Positions 9,180-20,638 are shown, counted from the first letter of the stretch. The stretch: 64,000 nt of DNA from Isoetes taiwanensis (GCA_021234155.1 JAJEKV010000008.1:24572618-24636617); one strand, 5' to 3'. The notes: a model not told the origin generated them from the letters alone. A program made the numbers and translations.

Positions 9180-10290
9180 GCACTACTAGTGCCTCGCCCA
9201 AACCCATCAACATGGCTACCTCGACTCCATCTTCACTCCAACTTCTAAAACCAAGTTCCACAAACAAATCTCGGAACTTCCTTTAAGCACCAAAGCATGC
9301 CTTCTTTTCATACGTAGAAGCATGCAACATGGCAAGTGATAGGCATGTTCACATGGCAACTTCATACTCAGAAGTATATTGTGGATTGAATACCAATCCA
9401 CATGCGCCATTACGAGTTCTCCATAAAACTCGGCAATCTGCTCTTCATAGTCATGATAGAGATTCCCGGCGTCCGTGCATCAACCGCCTTCCGTGACTTC
9501 TAAACAGACCACCTTTCTTGAAGTCTGAATTCTAAATAGGCTTTTAGCCTTTGCTTCTTCTCCCCTTTAGGCTTCTTCGCTTCAACACTTACCTTGAAGG
9601 CAAGCTTCGAGCTTTGGAAGCAAGCTCTCCACTTATTTTATGCTTCAAATCTTGCAATCTGGGTCAAATCTTCATCATTTTTATCTGCTTTGTCATTCAA
9701 AGCGATAATTCATTCAGAATCCTACTCCACCTCCTTCTTTGCTATATCAATCATTACTTGCTCCCGTGCTAGGAGTTGTTGTCAACCTCAATCTTACTAA
9801 TAATCTTAGCCAAATCATTTTTGACAAGATCTAACTTCTGTTTCCAACTTCTTTACTCTCATCAATCAAAGAAATATTGAAACTACAATTGCAAAATGTA
9901 AAAATTCATTTGGCTGGACCTGATTTCTTTTAATTCCATCCGAGTGTTCTTCACCGGCACGCATTTGGTTTTCATTTTTTAACATCTTCTTTTCTTTACA
10001 TCCATATCATCCCTGGTTTTTTTCACCTCAAACAGTAACTCCGTGACTTGTATGTATCCCACTTCTATCTTATGACCTCTCATGATCTTGCTCGCGACAC
10101 CACAATGCTCCTAAGCAAATGCCAAAGCAACGGTTTCAATTTCGTTACTAGTAATCCTTCTGACAGAACTCACTCAAGTCCTCCAATTGTTGTTTCGTAT
10201 GAGTGCTGAGAAAATAAATTTTATTTTGGTTTTTCTTTAAAGGATTCAATGGTTCTCATCGAGCTAATCGCTCCAATCTTCTTCGCCACA
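9180..10290 (-). CDS. 5' part of the transposon minus-strand gene (coiled-coil-like), copy 1
   Basis: Broken minus-strand frames that are clearer in copy 2 (28,800-29,950): FLRTHLKQQLEDLVSSRITGGDYQTIEE, ALAFAKEHCG, DVKKEDVKK, SELDAYQADLAKIISKIEVDNNSLAG and others. They are rich in heptad-like Leu/Ile with Lys/Glu. They lie in the order and orientation expected for upstream exons of the phosphatase gene. No family recognised; exon limits are approximate. Confidence 0.35.
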
Positions 10291-10557
10291 AGATCCCGCA
10301 GCCTACTTCGCCATTGAGGAATAATCCTTTCCTTCCTACGACGAAAAGCAAAGTAGAATTAACCAAAGAGCAAGCATTTAAGGAAAACCGAAAGCGGTGG
10401 TAATTCGAATCAGAAATAGGGTATAATTCGCAGACGATCAATTATCGACGGGCGCTTAATGTATTCACGTCCGGCCAGCCTACCATTTGCTTGGCGAAAC
10501 GGGAAACGAGAAGGTGCGAATAGTTGCTTGCGCGAATTTTAAGCCCGCTTGTCAGCT

Positions 10558-10587
10558 TTTTATGGTTCTTAATATCTAACTTAGACC
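10558..10587 (-). repeat. Right terminal inverted repeat (copy 1)
   Basis: Ends AATATCTAACTTAGACC, an exact inverted match to the first 17 bases of the left end. The inner ~11 bases have been altered in copy 1 (tatggttctt instead of tttgtacccc as in copy 2). Confidence 0.75.
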
Positions 10588-10700
10588 CTATGCGCGCATG
10601 GACAAAACTAAATCTTTGTTGTGCGTGCACAGCAAACTTGATGTTGCCCGGCTTCATGCACGTGGTATGGAGTTGGTAAAGAATTTCCACTCTTTTTTAT
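10588..10700. repeat. Right half of the split palindrome, copy 1
   Basis: CTATGCGCGCATGGACAAAA, then ctaaatctttg and ttgtgcgtgcacagcaaa. The first ~40 bases are the reverse complement of 3044-3083. A further hairpin (gtgcgtgcac) follows. In copy 2 (30,260-30,335) a catgcacgcatg palindrome is also readable. Confidence 0.82.
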
Positions 10701-10706
10701 CTTTAG

Positions 10707-11570
10707 AGAAAAAAGACCCGGTAATCTTTCGTGGTTTTTGATTTTGGTGAAGCAAGCAAAAGATGAAAGAGCTTGCTTGAAAAGGGTACAAGAGGCCGAC
10801 GCGATTGTAAATTCCGTGCTTTTTGAGAATTTTGATGACTTGGCCACCACCGCCTCTACCAAGTCTACCAGGGGATTGTGTGAAGATAGACAGAGTGTTG
10901 AAACCTCAAAGACTACCTCCCCTGATCATTGCTAACATACCCTACGGGTTTAAGTTGCCTGACAGCCGAGGTGTGACGACGTGCGCCTTTTAAGCAGAGT
11001 TTGGACTTCGGTCAAACGGCTGGTAAAGCTAAACACAACACCTTTGGAGGATCGTTGTCTTTCATCGCACCAAATCCAAGCCGGGCTTGGTTCAAGCAAC
11101 AAAGGAACACCGTGAATGCCGATTCGAGGGCTTCGAGTATGGTTAGTCCTGTACTTCCTTTTAAAATCCTGGTCCCCGAATTGTCTCCTCGAATTTCTAC
11201 TGGCTGTACGGCGCAGCTGATTCACCATCCCAGTTTCAGGGTGCCGCATCATGCAAAACCGGATGGAATGATTCACATCGGTTACTACAAGACACTCAGG
11301 GCACTCAGACCTTACAACACTACAACACGACGGCGGAAATGCATCACCAATATTTTTCTCAATTCTCCCGGCAGATGAAAGGGACCCACCCTCCGCAAAG
11401 GCCCGATTATCAACCCAAATGAAGCCCAAGGCGCGCTAACCCACCAGAAGCCGGAAATGCCTTTCAAACCGTGAGGACTGGTTAGGGAGGATGCCGTGGG
11501 TTTCGCAATTAATTATTTCATGTGCTGGCTGAAGAGTAAGAGGAAGAGGGTAAATATTGATTAAGAAACG
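10707..11570 (+). pseudogene. Methyltransferase exons, copy 1 (damaged)
   Basis: After acceptor tttatctttag| the exon encodes the same region as copy 2 30,372-31,259. Frames are broken several times, and blocks of the second exon (about 11,240-11,480) differ strongly from copy 2. Recognisable remnants are 'ttgctaacataccctacgggtttaag' (the NIPYGFK coding stretch) and 'gaagagtaagaggaagag' (the basic C-terminus). The donor after 11,140 is gttagt rather than gtaagt. The corruption looks like consensus error, since the two-copy comparison shows patchwork quality. Confidence 0.55.
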
Positions 11571-12209
11571 GATCCCAACAAATCTGCAGAAGGAACCCAC
11601 CAGCCCAAGAACCCCTTAATGATAAGGAGGTCCTGGCGATATCGTGAAAACAAAACCGATTATAAAATTATTTGTAATTCTTATTTTAAATATTGATTTT
11701 GAAAAGAAATCGCCCTGTTGTGGGTAGGGGAGCATGTCTAGCACAAGATGTAGACATGCCTTTCCTTTTTAAACTACACTTTGATGAAAACGCCTTTGTA
11801 TCATTATTTGTAATTCTTTTAAATGATGACTTTTTAAATGTGGCTTGTTTAAACAGGTGTATGTCTATGCGCCGATAGACATTCTCATTATCTATTTTTA
11901 CATCATATTTTGGCCTTGTATCATTTTTTGCAGTTTCTTTTGATGCTTCTAACCTGCTCTTAGTATTGTGTTTCAGGTGTATCGTACCGTGTCAAGTGCA
12001 AAAGCCGCTTAAAATACTACCAAAAACAACCTTTTAATTGATAAATGTTGTACTTTGTTTGTTTGTTCTAAAAATGCACTTTTTTAAAGTCAAAGGACCG
12101 CTTTATTTAAAATGTTTTCTTTAAGATATGCCAAAAGTTACAAATTTTGGGGTTTTTTGAAAAGGAATCTTTTACCTAACGACTACAAAAAGTCATTAGT
12201 GCATTGATC
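11571..12209. other. 3' flank of the ParB-methyltransferase gene, copy 1
   Basis: AT-rich and without a convincing frame. It contains a degraded palindrome at about 11,731-11,760 (atgtctagcacaagatgtagacat, where copy 2 reads atgtctatgcgccatagacat) and another at 11,860-11,881 (atgtctatgcgccgatagacat). These extend the hairpin family into the 3' UTR or a 3' intron. Confidence 0.6.
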
Positions 12210-13190
12210 CGGCCACCTTGTTTTATGGTCCGTTTTCTACATTGAAATCCACATACTATTCAAATATTTGCGCCTATAGTCCTAGAGGTTGGCCTTACAG
12301 GCCGTTGTTCCCATGCAATGCAAAGTCTGCCATTTTTTCTGTCTCTCTTTTGCCAGTTGTGAAGAAGGGTTGGAATTCCATGTCTAGCCATCCATGCTTT
12401 TCTAAACATATCCACTTTCCATTCAATAAAAAATCTTTTCTTCTTTCATCTTTCATCCCTTTAATTGCATAGGCCAAATATGGTGTGTGCATGAAATTCC
12501 TCCTCAAGACTTATCACACTTATGTTCTTGATATGTAGCTCTTTGCTCCCACCATCTCATTTATTGTGAAATATTCTAACACAAAAGGCCCAACAACATT
12601 CACTTTCTAACCTTCATCATAGCTTCAGAGAACAATCATAACTGCTTGCACCTTTGCTAGATAATGTTTGAAAACTCCAAGTGGCCTCTTGTTAATCAAC
12701 GTGGTAGACCATATTATTGACAATGATTCTCAGATCCATAGGAAAAACATGTAGCTCTCCTCATGAATGAATTCTAGGCCATAAACAATAGTTGCAACCC
12801 GAAGGAGCCTAGTAGAAGTAAGGCATCTCTGTTTACCCATCTCCTTCTTCCTTTCTCTAATTGTCATATGTTTGAGATTACCACACCTAGAACCTATCCC
12901 TCCCTAATCTTTCATTAATAGAACTGCTTGTGAACAATAACTTTCTCTTACCACCTCTCTCATGTATCTATGTAGATGTTGACCTTCGCTCTTTTTCCAA
13001 TCTAATACTCTCGAGTATAAAATTTCCTTTCCCTGAGGCATCATCCCCTTTCTTTGGACATTATTCTTTTCCTTTGAGAACCATTCATTGGGGTCTTTTC
13101 CATTATTTGAGCATCATCTTTATCATTTGGGGATTTTCCCTTGCCTTGGTCATCATCATTGGGGGCTTTTTTTTATGTTGCATACATTGA
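12210..13190 (-). CDS. Minus-strand gene of unknown family, copy 1
   Basis: Successive minus-strand frames from about 13,180 down: GKGKSPNDKDDAQ, ASGKGNFILESI, ERRSTST, SSINERLG, later VNVVGPFVLEYF and MRRNFMHTPYLAYAIKGMKDERRKDFLLNGKWICLEKHGWLDMEFQPFFTTGK (12,350-12,507). Both copies keep these fragments (copy 2 at 32,830-31,860, with RRRSTSYMNTRRGSKRKVIVLADSINERLGRIG open). It is convergent with the methyltransferase gene. It might be an old mobile-element gene; no domain recognised. Confidence 0.35.
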
Positions 13191-15929
13191 TCTAGAATAC
13201 ATAAAAACATAGAATAAGTTAGTACATCTAAAAACATCTACCAAAACATATTTTAAAGTAACATACTTTCTTAACCGAACATTAAAAACTTTTTTTTTAA
13301 TCAGCCAATTATACTTTTTAGAAAATATATAGTATTACCTATATAATAATATTTAAAACTATTAGTTATCTATTATTATTCCAAACTAAGGAATGGGTTT
13401 TAGAGTTTTCAATGATATTCCAAAAAGTAATGCGATAAAGGCTTACATATAATCAACCTTATATACCTCTAACTTTACAAAATAACCTTAAAAACCTATT
13501 AAAAACAAACAAGCCGCCACGGCATATTGCCCCTCCATGGCCCAAAAGTGTGTTTTCATATTTCTCGCTACCGCTTTGTTTCATTTTTTATTTTTGTTGT
13601 TTCGCGGTGGCTGCCTTTATTTTATAGCCCGAACGGGTGCTGCTTGTTTGTTGTTGTTTTGTTTTCTTTTTGTTTATGAATATATATTAGAGGAAATGTG
13701 ATTACCAAATCTAGGACAATGTTGTTCAATGCTCGATATTAATTTGTTTGTGCTATTGTTTTATTGTAAGATTAGTTGGGTATTATACATGATATATAAT
13801 AGATATATACATGTAGGTAGGCACCACAAGCCATTGCTCAACTTTATATATACTTTTCAGATTGTAGGCATTGAGAGCACTCTATAAGGATTCTTCAAAA
13901 TGCTCTTCATTAGGTGTAGATGGGCTATGCCAAACCAAAGATACAACATGCTATATCCATCATCTTCGTGGTTTATTTTTTATAATTAAGCCGTATCAAA
14001 ATTTTAAAACAACCGTAAGCTAGTCCAAATGGTAATCAATAATGTTGTTGACTATCAAAATATATGTATACATTTATATCATTATGATTTTCAATTTGTA
14101 GTCCCAATTCGAGATGCACAAGTCGACAAGACCAAATTTTGACACCATTGAATCAGCTATTGAATTGTTAATTGTTGCCGACATTGGTTAATGAGCCCAA
14201 CTCAAGTGCTTAAGTGGTTGCTTTTGAATATGTCCAAATTTTTTGTGTAAATTGTCGAAGGTTTTTATTTGTGGAAATCCTCGTATCTTGCCAAGGAATT
14301 TGCACCTTTGAGAGCTTATGAAGAACTTTAATATTAATGTAGCAAAGTTCTCCTCGCTAAAACGTTTCACCATTGACCTACAAATAAGCAAAGAAAATAG
14401 TCTTCCTATTTTGAAGCAAACATTTTCGACCTTTGCTCATGCATTTGTTCCTTTAGTCATTGATGCAACAATCTTACTCTATTGTTGAGTTGCTACCAAA
14501 CCAAGGGTCTTATGTGGATAGTTTTTGATTAAATGTTTATAAATTAAAAAAAAACTTGAGGCCCAAATATCCAAAGTCGGGATACATATAGTGCTTAGTC
14601 TCCTTTTTTCTTTTCTAACTAAGTTCAAATGCAAGATTTTATGGCTCATGAGTGCTTTTTGACTCACATCATAGAGACTTTAAATAAAAAGAACTGTGAT
14701 CCCCGCCAATTTTACCGTGGATAAAGCCATGCATACACATCGAAGTTCCATACAATGCTTAGCCATCTAAGCAAGAGGAGGAGCAATTCATGTTCACTGA
14801 AGGTGTGTTTTTACTCTAACAAGAAGGAAACCGTATTGGGAAATTTTAATGAGACGTTAAGCTCCACCAAATGGTTCGGCCCGTGTTACCAAGTTTTGAG
14901 CCGCATTGACACCTAAAGTTGTGAGCATCATGTCTTGTGGTATCTCTTCACCCAACAGCTTTTCCTAGCTTTTCCCTGACATGTCCAACATCAGCTGTTG
15001 TTTTAAGCATGCAATCCGGGGAAATGGTGACAAGAGATGGCTTGCAGCTTGAGTAGTAATCTAACGAGCATAATACACTTTCCCGTTTTTTTTTTTCCAA
15101 GAATGCTTTTTGTTGTTGGTTCTAATGGTCACCATGATGCCGGATCTAAGCTTGAATTGGGATTACAATTTGTTAAAAAGTAATAGACCCTTTAGGACAT
15201 CATAAGATATTCTAACAGATATAACTCGTGATCTCTCTCCGAGGAGAAAAAGTATCCATCTTCAACCGAACTTCCAAAAGGACCACTTTGCATACATGAT
15301 CCTACCTCAACTGCCAAACCATTCTATGCATTCCATTTGGTGCATTCCAGTAAAGATTACTTCCGCCCTAGTTGGCCATTTCGTTGTTCTAGTTTGATCC
15401 TTTAAAGTCCATAGCCCCGTTAAGAAAAACAATAGTCCGGGCTGATAAATAGTGCCAACTAGTGTGAGATTGAGAAAGTACATCACTAATGGAACCCCAT
15501 GTAACTTTATTTTTTTGCGATATAGCCACCAACTCCAATATTTTATGTATATAGTAGTGCCTTCGCTTTAAGTTGCTTTCAGATAGCAACATAATAAATA
15601 CATTAGGTTATTCTAAAGCAATATGTTTCTAAAGCTCAAATACCAATGTTGCTAAAGAGACAAAGGCTACAGTAAAAAGTCCATAGGTAGAATTGAAGCA
15701 GAGATGAACATATATAGGTCAAAACAAACTTGCAAAATAATGTAATGACTTGGCTTCATCTTATTATATATGGATATGGATGTAATTGTGTTAGCCACAA
15801 ATTGACACAATTTTCAATTTGCACAAAACCTCCTTTGACACACATTAGACTTTAATCATGGTTCCAAATCAAAAGCTTATGACCAAAGAAATATTTTAAG
15901 GTGGGCTAAGGCCAACAGATAAATGTCCG

Positions 15930-16240
15930 GGTACTTTATGTAATTTTATGCAAAAAATACTCACAAATAGCAAGTCCAAGAAACTATACGTGATAAATTA
16001 GTAGTACTAAATTTTGTGCAAAAATGCCACAAATAGCAAGTTCAACAAAACTATACGCTGACAAATTTCTCGGGTGCTATATAATTTGCAATAAATTTCG
16101 TATCTATATAATTTTGTGCCAAAAATGCCAAAATAGCAAGTCTCAAGAAACTCTATGTGTCCAACCATTGACATTTACGAATCGCTAAGGTCAAAACCCT
16201 AGCACCATATAATTTTCTCAGCCAAAAATGCCATAAATAA
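15930..16240. repeat. Short tandem array, ~60-75-bp divergent units, copy 1
   Basis: About four to five units share 'tttgtgcaaaaatgccacaa' followed by 'atagcaagt' and 'aactata'. They are spaced unevenly and diverged. The same array is in copy 2 at 35,620-35,920. It is not one of the 136-bp-offset duplications. Confidence 0.75.
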
Positions 16241-16999
16241 GCCTACAACCAAGATCATAACCATTAATTGGCTATCTAGAAGAATGTTACCTTGAAAAAG
16301 CAAAAATGCTCCATATATGTCCGTGTGTATGCATCCAATGCAATGCTTCCATTTTTTAGATCTGGCACCTTGATTTTGCCAAAAAGCAAAACGGTACAAA
16401 TGAGGAACAATTAAGTTCTATAAGTCACCCACATACCTTTCAATTAACTTAAAGACCAGTACTCTGATATATACCAAGAAAAGCTACGCATTGGCAACTT
16501 CTCATCCCTCGAACTTCTTCTTTAAGACTTGTGGTTCTTCTACTGGATCAGACACCTTTCAAATATCAATTCTAGAAACTAGACATTTTCCGAAGGAACA
16601 TTTAATGGAAATGCATGCTCTTAAAGGTGGCATAATTATGCTTTCAAGCCGGTAGCAGGTGCAATTCTAGTTAGGAAAAGGTTGGCAATTTTATGAAGTG
16701 AATAATCTAGTATACTATTAAACTTTCCAATTAACGTAAGCTTTACCCTTAGTAATCCCCTATATGGCAAATCCTCGACATGTTAGAAGAATACATAAAT
16801 TTTGAGCTATATTAACATAACGCGACAAAGTGGTCGGTGGTGTAGGTAATGACATCCCTAGGTGTACTATCATTTAAAAGCAAATAAATTACATGTGATC
16901 TAAATCCATTTTATTATAAATACATGCACATAATTTGTTATTCCATTTTGTCCATTGGGTACAAAACAAAGTCCGCTTTTATTACTAACTTGTTTTTTT

Positions 17000-17085
17000 T
17001 ACCCCTAAGAAGACAAACTCTGCTTGGCATAGGGTTTTTGGCATATTCTAAACTATATATGCTAAAATATGCCAAAAACTGCTCC
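17000..17085 (+). repeat. Terminus-like dispersed repeat, instance 1
   Basis: Contains 'ttacccctaagaagacaaac' then 'gggtttttggcatattctaa', 'actatatatgctaaaatatg' and 'ccaaaaa'. The inner part is a foldback, tttttggcatatt against aatatgccaaaaa. Related copies lie at 36,680-36,755, 42,190-42,290 (inverted), 57,885-57,975 and 60,300-60,395. Confidence 0.6.
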
Positions 17086-18690
17086 AAAATATTTGCTGCC
17101 GCGAAACAAATGATCATCCGTGTTGGCCGGGTCGCCGGGCTGTTCGAATCCGCCTAACCGCATGAATTTTGATGTTGTGCAAGGCAAATACTAGTAGCCA
17201 AAAAAATCCACATGAAGAGGTTGGCTATGGTAGGAGTTCTTGACGATTTTCGCCGCAGATTGATGCCCTTCATCAACTTTTCCTTGCAGGAAATACTTTG
17301 ATGATTATCCAAAACACATGGATTTGAAGCCGATAAGTGGAGGTTCTATTTTTCGCCTATACTAGGACTTTGTGATCAAAGTTTTGAACCTATTCTTTGC
17401 CATCATGTATTTGCATCCGAGAGATGCATAAGCATGCTACACCCTATCAAAAAAGTACCATTTAGAAACCATAAACTACTCTAAAAAAGTACCCAACACT
17501 GGGTAATGGTACTTTTTATAATATCTCAATAACTACAAATGTTAAATTGAATGCATTCATTTTGGCCTCCAATAGCATTGTCTATCTTAGCCTTGAACAT
17601 TGATATGCTTTTGACATTTTACATGGAACTTTTGAATTAGTTTTGACCAAAGAACAAGAAAATAGTATCTAACCAAAAGCACCTAGTGTGCATTGTACTT
17701 TGGCAGGTCCAAAATGGCAGGTATAGCATGCATATATGCCCATGCCGATGAGGAAAACCTGCACTAAATGCCAGACACTTGTTCGTTGGGAGGGTCCTAC
17801 CAAAACCGTGACTCAACCCCGTTTTGGTTTTCTTGTAGAGTTCTTTAAAATTCATCCAAAAATGCTAGTGTATAGTTAAATACAATAACCTCCTATAGCA
17901 AGTCGCCTGATTTTAGATAGACTATTTATCACTTGAGTTTTGAGAGACTTGCATCCCATTCTGCTGAAGATAATGGTGTTGGAATCTTCAGGCGCTATAG
18001 TTTTTAAGTGAAGAGTGCAAGATAGTGTTCCAAATTGTCATTGACATAACAAGCAATGTTGTGTACCATATTTTGTACATGTCAGAGTCTCTACTTGCAT
18101 ATGAAGTCTTTGTTTTTCTTCAGACGTAAAAAAAAGCTCAACCGGATTTCTTGCTTTTAACCGAATTTGAGAGACCAACCCCTCCTGTTTTCATATGCTT
18201 GATAAAAGAGAATCAATAAAGTTTAGTTCATGATAACAAAACCTACTTCTTCATTTTTATATACCCAAAGGCTTATAATAAAAAGGCTTATCGCTATTAC
18301 AAAAAAGTATTCGACAAAGGCTACACACGGTAGAACACGAAAATTACCGTGAAAGGTCACGCTATTGGAGCAACACGTAACGCATACATATAGCATTCAA
18401 TTGAAAAGACCACAATGCCTCAAAAAATACTCTTCTTCCCTTCCTCGGTTGTATGAATTGACTCGCGACAAACTTTGTAAACAAAAGTCAAAACCCCACG
18501 CAGTCAGGGTTTATAGTATTTACACAAATTCACACAAAACAAAAAGGACCCAAGACGAAATGCGTAAAAAAAACCATAAAACACATTCTCCCCTATTATC
18601 AAGGGCAACCCCTCGCAATGTTTGACCTTGCTATTATTGTCGTTTCTCCCAATCTCGCACCATTTGATCTATAGCGCTTACTTCTAGCGT

Positions 18691-19865
18691 TAGGATCACC
18701 ATGAATGTTTGGGTAAGTCAAGTAAACTCGCAATTCAATTCACACCATTAAAAATCGTATACCAACTAAAATGCAACCTCAAAAATCCGCCTCGTGAACT
18801 CTTAGGAACATCTACAAAATGAGTAGTTTTGTCTTTTCCCGTCCGCCATCAATCACAAATGCATTATTATAATCGTGAATGGTTTCTCCAAAGGATTTTT
18901 TCGGCTTTGCAAGTTTCCTTCTCTCTAAAGCCCGAGCCTCTCTCAGGTTTTGAGCCAGCGAAACTTGATCTCAAGAACAAAATGAGAAGCTTTGTCGGGC
19001 TTTACTTAAACCGGACAAGCAAAATCGCGGTCCTGGCGCTTTGCGCGCCGCATAGACACGACACTTGCACGGTGGATATGAAGACCAATCGGTGTAAATC
19101 CTTGTTTCTTTGCCTATGCACGATAGATAAAAATACTTTTCCTATGCGCGCCAAGATAGGCAAGATTGATTTTTGACTAAGCGCCGCATGATCGCTGAAA
19201 AACATTGATTGTGCACGCAGTAGGTAAACATGAACGAGGTATTGATTGTGCACGGTAGGGTAAACATGAACGTAGGTACTTACTTCTCTCAGAACCTTAG
19301 TCGAGATCTCTTCCTCCTTCAAAAGAGAACAAAGTTATAGACGAAAACCTGCGGTCTCTTCTAATCCTAACGAGGTTAAATTCGCCCACAACCGGCTAGA
19401 AGTAGGAGTAAGAAATGAACTTCATCCCCCAAGCCCGAAGAGATCTTTTGTACAAGGAATAGACCTCTTCTTGCAAAAAGCTATCCATTAGATGATAAAC
19501 CGACTGCTGGCAACCTTTCGCACTATCGCCAAAGAAATCCACAAGCCAAGCTCTTCGCTTCTAAACAAGACATGCCAACTGCTTTTTGGGTGACAAGAGG
19601 TCATCAATACGTGGATTCAAATCCAAGCATTTCTCGGCCATTCGGGCGGCTACCTAAGGCATGTATGCTTTTGAAAGCTAGTTGACAAACAATTTTCCTC
19701 GCCATGTAGTAAGAAAAGTTGTCTCCGCCTTCCGCCTCGACGTTAATAGCCGTGTAAGCTTCCCTGGTCACCCATGGGATTAGAAACAAATACTATGCAC
19801 GATAGGTTCAGTAATAAACATAAGTCTACTTCCGCGCCTATGCCAAGATAGACGGTGACTAGTAC
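18691..19865 (-). CDS. Divergent minus-strand gene with hairpin-bearing introns, family unknown
   Basis: This segment is single-copy in the window. Minus-strand frames: IPWVTREAYTAINVEAEG (from about 19,785) running on to DNFSYYMARKIVCQLAFKSIHALGSRPNGREMLGFESTY, then pieces near 19,280-19,560, then SGLSKARQSF (about 19,020) and SLAQNLREARALERRKLAKP (about 18,950-18,890) ending near 18,830. Between the pieces lie the same palindromic repeats (about 19,045-19,260 and 19,795-19,855: ctatgcacgatag, cctatgcgcgccaagatagg, cgcctatgccaagatagac), as expected for introns. It is oriented head to head with the ParB-methyltransferase promoter at 19,944. No domain recognised; heavily indel-damaged. Confidence 0.4.
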
Positions 19866-19943
19866 TATAAGCAACCCCATGGGAAAAAAATATACCATTC
19901 ATGTATCTTTCCATACCCAAAAACCGAACTACTTAATACGGAG

Positions 19944-19951
19944 TATAAATA
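19944..19951 (+). promoter_or_regulatory. TATA box, copy 2
   Basis: TATAAATA in the same context as 77-84 (ggagtataaatagg, then catttctcacatagatacc). Confidence 0.6.
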
Positions 19952-20244
19952 GGCCTAACGCAAGCACCATTTCTCACATAGATACCTTTGCTTCTAGGCG
20001 CCACCGTCAGCCCGCCTCGCCTTCTCGAAGTTCTCTTCTCCCAAGTTTGCAGAACATCTCCATACAACTCAGATAAGGTAATGGTTTCCCGCCTAGTGTA
20101 GTTATGGTGATTTTTAGGAATTAGTTTGTTGCATTTTTAGATGTTGTTAGCTTGTGGAAAATGAAAATAGGTTAGTTGCACTACTTTTTAGATATTTGTT
20201 CGTATATTTTTGTATTTTAGGCAAATATGTAGGTAGTTGTTAGT

Positions 20245-20550
20245 GTTGTGTCTATACAAGATAGACACATAGACACAATGAAAGCTTCTACTCCATGCAT
20301 AGACAACACTAGTTTTGTCCATGCACGCATGGAGTAGAAGCCATTGGTCTATGTGCGATAGACACAATTTTTTTGTCCTTGCACGCAGAGACAAAACTAA
20401 GGTGTCTATGCTCAGATAGATAATTCTAGGTTTTTGTCTATGCATGCATAGACAAAACCATTTATAGCCTATGCACGATAGACACAATAGGTATTTTGTC
20501 TACTTGTCATTAGACAACAACCTAGTGTGTCTATGCGCCGATAGGTTTAT
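20245..20550. repeat. Hairpin cluster of the 5' intron, copy 2
   Basis: Same order of units as 381-691, but most cores are altered (tctatacaagatagac, tctatgtgcgatagac, atgcacgatagac, tatgcgccgatag). One unit is intact (ttttgtctatgcatgcatagacaaaa, about 20,432-20,458). The losses fall mainly at the GCGCGC or GCACGC centre. Confidence 0.85.
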
Positions 20551-20638
20551 TATGTTTTTGTTTTCACTTTTACTTAGTCTCGCTTTGTTTTTGTAGCATT
20601 CTTTATTTTTCCGACTGTTGTACTTTTATATTTCTCAG

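Larger units (their letters stand above)
3131..10587. mobile_element. 7.46-kb TIR DNA transposon, copy 1
   Basis: Terminal inverted repeats start GGTCTAAGTTAGATATT. Copy 2 shows that they extend through GGGGTACAAAA, about 28 bp. It is flanked by CTATG and inserted in an intron of the ParB-methyltransferase gene. It carries a plus-strand transposase-like gene (3.2-6.55 kb) and a convergent minus-strand gene with an FCP1-type phosphatase domain (about 10.3-7.1 kb). The same insertion is present in both unit copies, so it predates the duplication if the duplication is real. I cannot assign it to a named superfamily. Confidence 0.8.
1..18690. repeat. Copy 1 of an ~18.6 kb tandemly repeated unit (left end cut by the window)
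   Basis: The first bases of the window (tataagcaaccccatggg) recur at 19,866, and the two stretches stay collinear to about 18,690 / 38,352. There the shared text 'gatctatagcgcttactt' is followed by unrelated sequence. The unit holds a ParB-methyltransferase gene, a nested transposon, a minus-strand unknown gene and gene-poor DNA. Copy 1 is the cleaner copy over the N-terminal exons and hairpins but is worse over the methyltransferase exons. It carries four 136-bp-offset duplications that copy 2 lacks. It may be a true segmental duplication or an assembly duplicate. Confidence 0.95.
13191..18690. other. AT-rich, gene-poor tract of copy 1
   Basis: I see no supported gene. Short minus-strand frames near 14,190-14,670 and 16,200-16,400 are conserved between copies only as sequence, not as open frames. 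Noted: a tandem array at 15,930-16,240, a dispersed-repeat terminus near 17,000-17,085, and an imperfect hairpin near 17,448-17,520 built on aaaaagtacc / ggtacttttt. Confidence 0.6.

Noticed and set aside
3131-10587. CACTA, hAT or Mutator assignment of the transposon
   Set aside because: Termini start GGTCTAAG and the duplication is 5 bp (or 3 bp by the alternative reading), unlike CACTA ends or the 8- and 9-bp duplications of hAT and Mutator; left unassigned.
14188-14667. Copia-type retrotransposon polyprotein fragment
   Set aside because: Only loose resemblance (HKxxHxQ-like words); no protease, integrase or reverse-transcriptase motif and no LTR pair found.
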